64,000 nucleotides of DNA from Micromonospora profundi. Lineage in GTDB: Bacteria > Actinomycetota > Actinomycetes > Mycobacteriales > Micromonosporaceae. The stretch is from contig NZ_JAATJK010000001.1 in NCBI RefSeq assembly GCF_011927785.1, forward strand, positions 4,249,001-4,313,000. Reading direction: 5' to 3'. Below, one piece after another: positions 58,312 to 64,000 of this stretch. The position numbers were made by a program, and so were the translations under genes. Position 1 is the first letter of the stretch. Each line of letters starts with the position of its first letter. The notes under the pieces were generated by a model. That model ran no database searches, was not told the DNA's origin, and saw only the letters and a program-made list of their open reading frames with translations.

Positions 58312-60123
58312 GACCCGGTCCCGGACGTCCCAGACCCACCCGCCGTCGACCTGACGGCCGGGGCCGAGCAGCGCCTCGACGGTCCGGCGCACCGGCTCGT
58401 CGTGCGGGAGCCGGCCGAGCACGACGAGCGCGGCCCGCCAGTGCCGCAGGTCCTCGACGGCCTGGCGGCGGTCGGCGTCGGTGAGCGCCGGCACCGCGCC
58501 GGTCTGCGCGACCCGCCGCAGCAGCACGGAGGTGGGCCGGTCCGGCGCACCCCAGCGCGCCGCCGGGTCGTCCGGACCACTCGGGCCGATGAAGTAGCCG
58601 CCCGGCGCGTCGAACGCCAGCCCGGTGCGGGCGGACCACAGCATCACCGGGCTCAGCGCGGCGCCGGTGACCGGGGGCACCGCCACCACGGTCCGGCCCG
58701 CAGGCACCAGCGGCCGCCACCTGCCGTCGGCGACGAACGCCGGCACGGGCGCCACCGGGATCGCCCGGATCGGCGTCGGCACCAGCGGGAGCAACGCGGC
58801 CACCACCGCGCCGCCCCACAGCAGGCGTACCGGCAGGCCCGGCGCGGGGTCCGTCCGGCAGTGCGCCGCTCGGACCCGGTCCAGCGACAGCGCCACAAGC
58901 ACGCCGAGCACCGGTACGCAGACCAGCGCGAACCGGGCCGGCACCGCGAGGTCGAGCAGCGGCAGCCCGGCGACCAGGCGGTACGGCCCGGGGATGCCGG
59001 TGGCGGTGCTGTCGATCCGCAGCTCGGTGCCGAGCGAGAGCACGGCGAAGACGACACCGCACCCGGCAAGGGCGCGGACCAACGGCCGTCGCCACAGCCA
59101 GATCACGATGACCACGGCGAGCACCAGCAGCCCGGGGCCGAAGAACGAGTTCTCCTCGGTCGGGTTGGGCGACAGCAGCCCCGGCAGCCAGTTGTCACCG
59201 AACACTGTCTGCCGGGCCGAGGCGGTGAACGACGCCGCGTCGAGCTGGAAGCCGTGCGCGGCGAAGGCCATCCCGTCGTAGTGCTGCGGGCCGTGGAACT
59301 GGAACCACAGTGGGTACGCCAGCGGCACCGCCGCCACGACGGCCGCCACGCCGAGCCTGCCGAGCAGGGTCGGGGCGTGCCGCCGGGCCGCCGCCCGGTC
59401 CGCGAGCGCGTAGCCCACCGCGAACACCCCGGCGGCGAGGGCCAGGAAGACAAGCGTCTCCTCCCCGATGAACACCTGCCAGACGACAAGCAGCCCCAGG
59501 CCGACGCCGGGTCGCCACACGGCGCGCTGCCACGCCTCGCCGGGTCGAGGGGCGGGGCGGAACACCAGGGCGAGGATCGCCGGCACCAGGAACTGGGCGG
59601 CCATGTGCAGGTGTGCCCCCGCCTGGGCGATCATGCCGGGGGCGAAGCCGCAGACCAGCCCACCGACCGCAGCCGCCGACCGGGCGGTGACCAGGCGGCG
59701 GCGCAGCAGCGCGTACCAGGCCGTGGCCGTCCCGGCGAGGCAACAGACGACAGCCACGCAGAACGCCACCTGCGAGCCGAACAGCAGCGTGACCGGCGCC
59801 AGCGGAACACCCAGGCCGAGCACCGACGTGTTCGCCATCAGGTTGACGCCGTCCGGTGCGTTCAACGCCGTGCTGTAGAGCGGGTTCCCGCCCTCGCTGA
59901 CCACACGCGCCGCGTGGGCCAGCATCCATTCGAAGAGGACCTGGTCGCCGGCCTGGTGGAACAGCCGCCCGGGGTGGCCCCACTGGCCGGTGGTCAGCAG
60001 CAGCGCCAGGCCGACGTACCCGGCGACCACTAGCGCGTCCGGCAGCCACGCCGGTCGGGGCCGGCGTGTGGACGCCGATCCGGCCGTCGCCGTCGTCACC
60101 GACGACGGCGCTCCGGCGGCCAT
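58306..60123 (-). CDS. polytopic membrane protein, GT-C-like (paralogue 2)
   Basis: 605 residues, same plan: DQVLFEWMLAHAARV, NAPDGVNLMANTS, GGLVCGFAPGMIAQAG, IGEETLVFLAL, then APGGYFIGPSG and WVWDVRDRVG at the end. The ATG at 60123 overlaps the stop of paralogue 3 (TGATG), so the two are made from one message. Substrate and product are unknown; sugar transfer to the envelope is a guess from topology. Confidence 0.75.
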   Translation of the reverse strand: MAAGAPSSVTTATAGSASTRRPRPAWLPDALVVAGYVGLALLLTTGQWGHPGRLFHQAGDQVLFEWMLAHAARVVSEGGNPLYSTALNAPDGVNLMANTSVLGLGVPLAPVTLLFGSQVAFCVAVVCCLAGTATAWYALLRRRLVTARSAAAVGGLVCGFAPGMIAQAGAHLHMAAQFLVPAILALVFRPAPRPGEAWQRAVWRPGVGLGLLVVWQVFIGEETLVFLALAAGVFAVGYALADRAAARRHAPTLLGRLGVAAVVAAVPLAYPLWFQFHGPQHYDGMAFAAHGFQLDAASFTASARQTVFGDNWLPGLLSPNPTEENSFFGPGLLVLAVVIVIWLWRRPLVRALAGCGVVFAVLSLGTELRIDSTATGIPGPYRLVAGLPLLDLAVPARFALVCVPVLGVLVALSLDRVRAAHCRTDPAPGLPVRLLWGGAVVAALLPLVPTPIRAIPVAPVPAFVADGRWRPLVPAGRTVVAVPPVTGAALSPVMLWSARTGLAFDAPGGYFIGPSGPDDPAARWGAPDRPTSVLLRRVAQTGAVPALTDADRRQAVEDLRHWRAALVVLGRLPHDEPVRRTVEALLGPGRQVDGGWVWDVRDRVG

Positions 60124-62195
60124 CAGACCGAGCGGTCCGTCAGCGCCCGGACATCCCACACCCAGACGTCCAGCTCCTGCCGGCCCGGGCCGACAAGCTC
60201 CTCGACGGTACGCCGCAGCGGCTCGACGTTCTGCTGGCGCAACGGGAGCACCAGGATCGCCGCCTGCCAGTGCCGCAGCTCGTCCTGGAAGCGTCGACGC
60301 TGCCTGTCGTCGAGCTTAGGAGCCCGACCGGTGGTCGCCACCTCCTCCAGCAGTTGACCCACCCCGCTGGGCCGGCCGCCGAACCGGCCCGGGTCACCGG
60401 TGTTGCCGTTGCGGGGGGCCAGGAAGTAGCCGCCCGGGATCTTGAAGTCGAGGTTGGTGGCCGCCGCCCAGCGCATGCCGTGCGTGTTGCCCATGCTGGG
60501 CACCGGGATGGGCACGAGCGTCTGGTCCGGGCCGACGTACGTCCGCCAGCGGTCAGCGGTGATGAAGTCCGGCACCGGCGGTCGGGAGACCATCCGCAGC
60601 GGCATCGGTGCGATCGGCAGCAGCGCGAACGCCAGGCCGGCGGCGGTGAGCGTGCGCACCGTACGCCGCTCGACCGAGCGCAGCGCCCAGGCCCGCTCGA
60701 CGGCCAGCGCGAGCAGCAGGCCGACCACCACTGTGGTGATCAGGCCGAACCGGGTCGGCACCACAGCGTCCAGCAGGGGCAGGTGCACCAGCAGCTGCCA
60801 CGGCCCGGTGATCAGCTCCCGGTCCCACCAGGAGATCCGCTCACCGAGGGAGAGCACGGCGAACAGACCGCCGGTCACGGCGAGCGCCCGGACGATCATC
60901 TCCCGGCGCAGCCACACCACGATGGCGATGGCGAGCAGCGACAGGCTCCAGCCGAAGAAGGCGTTCTCCTCGGAGTAGTTCGGCGCCAGGTTGGCGTTTG
61001 CCCGCTGGTTGCCGCCGAGCGTGGGGGAACCGGGGGCGAAGAACGCGGCGATGTCGTTGCCGTAGTCCTGGACCGCGTCGCTGAGACCGTGGTACGCCAT
61101 CGGCCCGGCGAACTGCACGTACAGGGGGTACGCCAGCAGCCCTCCGGCCAGCAGCGTGCACGCCGCGACGCCGATGCCCAGGGGCCGCCACGCCGCCCGC
61201 CAGCGGGCCGGCTCCTGGGCGAGCACCGCGAGCAGGAAGACCCCGCAGGCCATCGCCGTGAAGAGCAGGATCTCCTCGTTGATGAACGCCTGCGCGGTGA
61301 CGAGCACCGCGAGCAACAGCCCGTCGCGCACCGGCCGGCGGGACCGGGTGAGCACCAGCACCCGCCACACGATGAACGGCAGCAGGAACTGACTGATGAT
61401 GTTCGGATGCCAACTGGCGTGCGAGAGCATCGCCGGTGAGAAGCCGCAGAACCAGCCGCCGGCCGCCGCCGCGAGCGGGGTCCGTACGACGTGGCGGGAC
61501 AGCACGAGATACCAGGCAGTGGCCGTGCCGGCGAGGCCGAGCGTCACGAGCACCACGAAGGACACCGCGGGCCCGAACAGCACTGTCACCGGCACCATCG
61601 GGATGCCCAGCGCCAGCACCGCCGTGTTGGCCATCAGGTTGACGCCGTCGGGGTAGTTGAACTGCTCGGTGAAGAACGGGTACTCGCCGTGCAGCACCAC
61701 GCGCACCGAGTGGGCGAGGAAGAACTGCACCTGGGCCGGGTCGCCGGTGTAGAGCGAGGCCACCCGTCCGGCCGGGTCCAGCCAGATCCGGCTTGTCACC
61801 CAGAGCGCGGCGAGCAGGAACAGCCCACCCACCGCCAGGTGCTGACGGCGGCGCGTCCAGCGGGTCCACCACCGTTGGCGCGGTCCGGCCGGCGCCGCCA
61901 CGGCGTCATCCGCAGCAGCCGCCTCATCGGGTACGTCGGCCGGCGGCGCTTCGGCCGGCGAGGGCTCGACGGTGTCGGTGCGGGACGGGGCGGCGGCCGG
62001 AGCGGGAGCACTGGCCACAGGGGTCGTGCTGGCCACGGGAGTCTTGCTGGCCGTGGTGGTCTTGCTCGCCGTGGCGGTCTTGCTGGCCGTGGTTGTCGGG
62101 GAGGCGCGGCGGGTGTGCTGGCTCACAGACTCGTCGGGACCCACTGCCGCCTCCGGGTGCGGCGCGGACAGGGCGCGGGACTCGGCAGGCGTCAC
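60123..62195 (-). CDS. polytopic membrane protein, GT-C-like (paralogue 3) with Ser/Thr/Ala/Pro-rich N-terminal extension
   Basis: 690 residues. About 115 residues of low-complexity sequence with TTASKT/ATASKT repeats (62010-62093) come before the first helix. The conserved core has DPAQVQFFLAHSVRVV, NYPDGVNLMANTA, GGWFCGFSPAMLSHAS, INEEILLFTAM, IPGGYFLAPRN and VWVWDVRALTD. The head is cytoplasmic and unlike the other two. GTG start at 62195. First gene of the pair with paralogue 2. Confidence 0.75.
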   Translation of the reverse strand: MTPAESRALSAPHPEAAVGPDESVSQHTRRASPTTTASKTATASKTTTASKTPVASTTPVASAPAPAAAPSRTDTVEPSPAEAPPADVPDEAAAADDAVAAPAGPRQRWWTRWTRRRQHLAVGGLFLLAALWVTSRIWLDPAGRVASLYTGDPAQVQFFLAHSVRVVLHGEYPFFTEQFNYPDGVNLMANTAVLALGIPMVPVTVLFGPAVSFVVLVTLGLAGTATAWYLVLSRHVVRTPLAAAAGGWFCGFSPAMLSHASWHPNIISQFLLPFIVWRVLVLTRSRRPVRDGLLLAVLVTAQAFINEEILLFTAMACGVFLLAVLAQEPARWRAAWRPLGIGVAACTLLAGGLLAYPLYVQFAGPMAYHGLSDAVQDYGNDIAAFFAPGSPTLGGNQRANANLAPNYSEENAFFGWSLSLLAIAIVVWLRREMIVRALAVTGGLFAVLSLGERISWWDRELITGPWQLLVHLPLLDAVVPTRFGLITTVVVGLLLALAVERAWALRSVERRTVRTLTAAGLAFALLPIAPMPLRMVSRPPVPDFITADRWRTYVGPDQTLVPIPVPSMGNTHGMRWAAATNLDFKIPGGYFLAPRNGNTGDPGRFGGRPSGVGQLLEEVATTGRAPKLDDRQRRRFQDELRHWQAAILVLPLRQQNVEPLRRTVEELVGPGRQELDVWVWDVRALTDRSV
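62010..62093 (-). repeat. 18-bp tandem repeat (TTASKT) in paralogue 3
   Basis: Four to five units of about 18 bases encode TTASKT, ATASKT, TTASKT, PVASTT in a probably disordered head. Confidence 0.7.
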
Positions 62196-62303
62196 AGTCG
62201 GCGGAGTCTACCGGAGCGACGAAACGGCACTAAAAGGCCCAGGGATCCGTCCACTGTGGTGGATCAGTCGCCGGCCAGCGAAAGCACTGCACCGGACATC
62301 TCG

Positions 62304-62309
62304 TACTAT
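62304..62309 (+). promoter_or_regulatory. -10 box (TACTAT) before the lipoprotein gene
   Basis: TACTAT is the best -10 match here; a message would start near 62317, leaving about 40 bases to the GTG at 62357. Confidence 0.4.
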
Positions 62310-62356
62310 GGCGCTTTGTCGTGGACGACGGCGAGGCGATCGGGGGCGGGGATCAG

Positions 62357-63559
62357 GTGACTCCAGGCCGCCAGCACGGCACGACGCTCGCCGTCCTGCT
62401 GACAGCACTGTTGGCCGCCACCGCCTGCGGTCCGGTGGCCGACCGGGCACCGCGCGACCTGCGGGTGGGCTACGACAGCCTCGACGGCACCCTGAAGGTG
62501 TGGCCGCCACGGGGCGACCTGGCCGCTGACGCCGCGGCGACGTCGGCGATCACCGACGCGGTCCGCGACTGGCGTTCACCGATCGACGACCGGGCGCACC
62601 TGCCCTCGTCCGGCATCCTGTTCTCCGGCCGGGTCGACGGCACGCCGATCGCGCTGGTGGCTGCCGACGTGCCCGGCGAGAGCGCGTCCTGGCTGCTGCA
62701 ACTCGCCGGCGACGGCGGCCGGTACGCGGTGACCCGCGCCACCGAATACACCGACCCGGGCTACCTGGTCTACTCCGACGTGCTGCCGGTGCACACTGCG
62801 GACGGCCGGCGCTACCTGGTCTCCGCCCGGGTGCAGCAACTCCTCGGGCCGCAGGACCGTGCGCTGCCCCTCACCGACGGGCTCAGCGCCCCGGCCGACG
62901 TACCGGCGTGCACCGCCGTGGGGGTGACCGCGACGCTGCGGGCCACCGAGTCGCTGCCGCGCGGGCGGGCCGCCGACCGGCTGCTCGACCTGGGCACCGG
63001 CACGACCGATCCGCGCTATCCCCTGGTACGCGACGAGTCCGGCGCAGGCCGGCGGGCTCTGACCGGCCTGGACACCTGCGTGCTGGCCGGCGAGCGGGGT
63101 CCCTTCGGCAGCATTCCGCGCCGGATCGGCGACCGGGACGCCCCTCGTGCGGTGCCGACGTCCTGGCCGATGGCGAAGCTCACGGTCCGCTCGCTCGGCG
63201 AGGTGGCCCTCGGCGGCGGCGAGCCGGCCGAGTTGCAGCAGCTCAGTTGGGACACCGACGCCGGCACGATGACCTCTGTCGTCTACCGGCCGGCGGACGG
63301 GAGCGCGCCGGTGGTCTCGCCCGCCGACCGGGCCACCCCGTTGCAGACGTACCACCTGCCGATGCCCGGCCAGCCGCTCGTGGTGCTCAGTTGGCGGGCC
63401 ACCCGGGACAGCTCCCTCTCCGTGCCGCCGGGAACTCCCCAACTGGTGGAGCGCCCCGGCCTGGTGGTCATCCCCGAGCCGACCCGCACCCAGACCTACA
63501 GCCTGGCGAACACCGACAAGACCCACTACCGCTCAGTAAGCCCCCGCCGCCCCCGCTAA
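62357..63559 (+). CDS. secreted lipoprotein of unknown function
   Basis: 400 residues from the GTG at 62357, chosen because it has GGGGA before it and gives a normal lipoprotein signal, TLAVLLTALLAATAC; an in-frame GTG at 62321 is an alternative. The mature part has two halves of mixed beta structure: one with ILFSGRVDGTPIALVAADV and RYLVSARVQQLLG, the other with ELQQLSWDTDAGTMTSVVY and QPLVVLSWRAT. No known domain is recognised. It is divergent from the paralogue 3 gene. Confidence 0.75.
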   Translation: MTPGRQHGTTLAVLLTALLAATACGPVADRAPRDLRVGYDSLDGTLKVWPPRGDLAADAAATSAITDAVRDWRSPIDDRAHLPSSGILFSGRVDGTPIALVAADVPGESASWLLQLAGDGGRYAVTRATEYTDPGYLVYSDVLPVHTADGRRYLVSARVQQLLGPQDRALPLTDGLSAPADVPACTAVGVTATLRATESLPRGRAADRLLDLGTGTTDPRYPLVRDESGAGRRALTGLDTCVLAGERGPFGSIPRRIGDRDAPRAVPTSWPMAKLTVRSLGEVALGGGEPAELQQLSWDTDAGTMTSVVYRPADGSAPVVSPADRATPLQTYHLPMPGQPLVVLSWRATRDSSLSVPPGTPQLVERPGLVVIPEPTRTQTYSLANTDKTHYRSVSPRRPR

Positions 63560-63612
63560 GCCCCGCACCCCACCCCTCCCCACCCTCCCGCCCCGCCTCA
63601 CCCCCTCCCCCG

Positions 63613-63686
63613 CGCGATCTTGCGCTTTCTGCCCGGCCATAGGGGACAAAGCGCGCATAAGAGCGACCGAAAGTGCAAGATTCGCG
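63613..63686. repeat. intergenic inverted repeat, copy B
   Basis: CGCGATCTTGCGCTTTC (63613-63629) and GAAAGTGCAAGATTCGCG (63669-63686) are near-perfect inverted arms. The GCAAGAT-C-GCG core is that of copy A at 49.5 kb. Confidence 0.75.
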
Positions 63687-63715
63687 GGCGTGGGGTGGGG
63701 GTGGGGCTGACGCGC

Positions 63716-63750
63716 TGCGGCGGGCGTCCCCGGAGGGGGCGCCCGCCGCA
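63716..63750. terminator. strong hairpin terminator by dxs
   Basis: An 11-bp perfect outer stem (63716-63726 with 63740-63750) continues to a 16-bp stem with a three-base loop. It lies 12 bases after the dxs stop; TTTT follows on the plus-strand side. Confidence 0.75.
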
Positions 63751-63762
63751 GTTTTACGGGTT

Positions 63763-64000
63763 CTAGTTCTGCGCTGGGGTGCTGGTGGGGGTCAGGCGGT
63801 CCGGGGTGGCGTCCAGGCCGGAGATCCAGCCGGTGACGTTCCGGGCGACGTCCTGCGCGGTCAGGCCGAGGTCGGCGAGGATCTGCGCGCGGGTGCCGTG
63901 CGGGTGCCAGTCGGCCGGTACGCCCAGGTCCTTGAGCGGCACCCGGACGTCGGCGTCGCGCATCGCCTGGCCGAGGGCGTCGCCGACGCCACCGACCCGG
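63763..64000 (-). CDS. dxs: 1-deoxy-D-xylulose-5-phosphate synthase, C-terminal end
   Basis: The frame is open to the window edge; only the last 78 or so codons are here. GVGDALGQAMRDADV, VPLKDLGVPADWHPHG and RAQILADLGLTAQDVAR match the end of the DXS transketolase C-terminal domain. DXS makes the first intermediate of the MEP isoprenoid pathway. The stop is TAG at 63763. A tail of about 25 residues after the family's usual end is Thr/Pro-rich. Confidence 0.9.
   Translation of the reverse strand, partial: RVGGVGDALGQAMRDADVRVPLKDLGVPADWHPHGTRAQILADLGLTAQDVARNVTGWISGLDATPDRLTPTSTPAQN

Overview
The window is about 73% G+C with strongly GC-biased third codon positions, frequent GTG starts, ATGA/GTGA/TGATG gene overlaps and many promoters placed so that transcription would begin at the start codon. 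Gene content (hemE-hemY-hemQ for the coproporphyrin haem route, DUF3000 near RNase D and a fadA-fadB pair, dxs, SigL-like sigma/anti-sigma, two secreted AA10 lytic polysaccharide monooxygenases) and several intergenic palindromes fit a filamentous actinomycete, most likely Micromonosporaceae. The genus is inferred. I see no rRNA, tRNA, CRISPR array, transposase or phage gene.

Layout. 1-8.9 kb: partial pRiA4b-type gene, RibD-C reductase, then a one-direction cassette HerA-like ATPase, SbcD, SbcC, NurA-like nuclease and a spermidine-synthase-fold protein. 9-16.5 kb: SigL-like sigma and zinc anti-sigma, Lipoprotein_15 protein, AlkA-type glycosylase, SRPBCC protein, LigC-type ligase, secreted peptidase, GNAT. 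16.5-25.1 kb: leftward exporter operon of two giant FtsX permeases and two ATPases, one with an AbrB-like tail; then a coupled DUF2975/XRE/small-membrane-protein operon. 25.2-30.8 kb: second ECF sigma, TetR/SDR pair with two operators, LigD-type primase-polymerase, MsrB, DUF305 lipoprotein. 30.8-35.3 kb: two LPMOs around small genes, a DMT transporter and a GNAT. 35.3-38.6 kb: haem genes. 38.8-48.8 kb: DUF3000, membrane-anchored trypsin-like protease, RNase D, beta-oxidation genes, tandem membrane-protein paralogues. 48.9-56.3 kb: VOC protein, two-component system, three tandem beta-propeller membrane proteins and a relic. 56.4-62.2 kb: three paralogous polytopic membrane proteins. 62.3-64 kb: lipoprotein and the 3' end of dxs.

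How the genes work together. HerA, Mre11/Rad50-type SbcCD and NurA together resemble the archaeal end-resection operon; a stand-alone ATP-dependent ligase, a stand-alone primase-polymerase and an alkylation glycosylase add to a repair-rich 30 kb. The haem genes form one leftward operon. The propeller genes are translationally coupled and lie directly upstream of the two-component genes; a hybrid relic between two of them records an unequal duplication that also involved the response-regulator start.

Strongest leads: the HerA-SbcD-SbcC-NurA cassette, the hybrid propeller/response-regulator relic, a palindromic repeat inserted in frame in hemE, the AbrB-tailed ABC ATPase, and a leaderless upstream ORF plus hairpin before the DMT transporter. 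Motif positions and residue numbers come from reading the sequence; family names come from recalled motifs without any database search.
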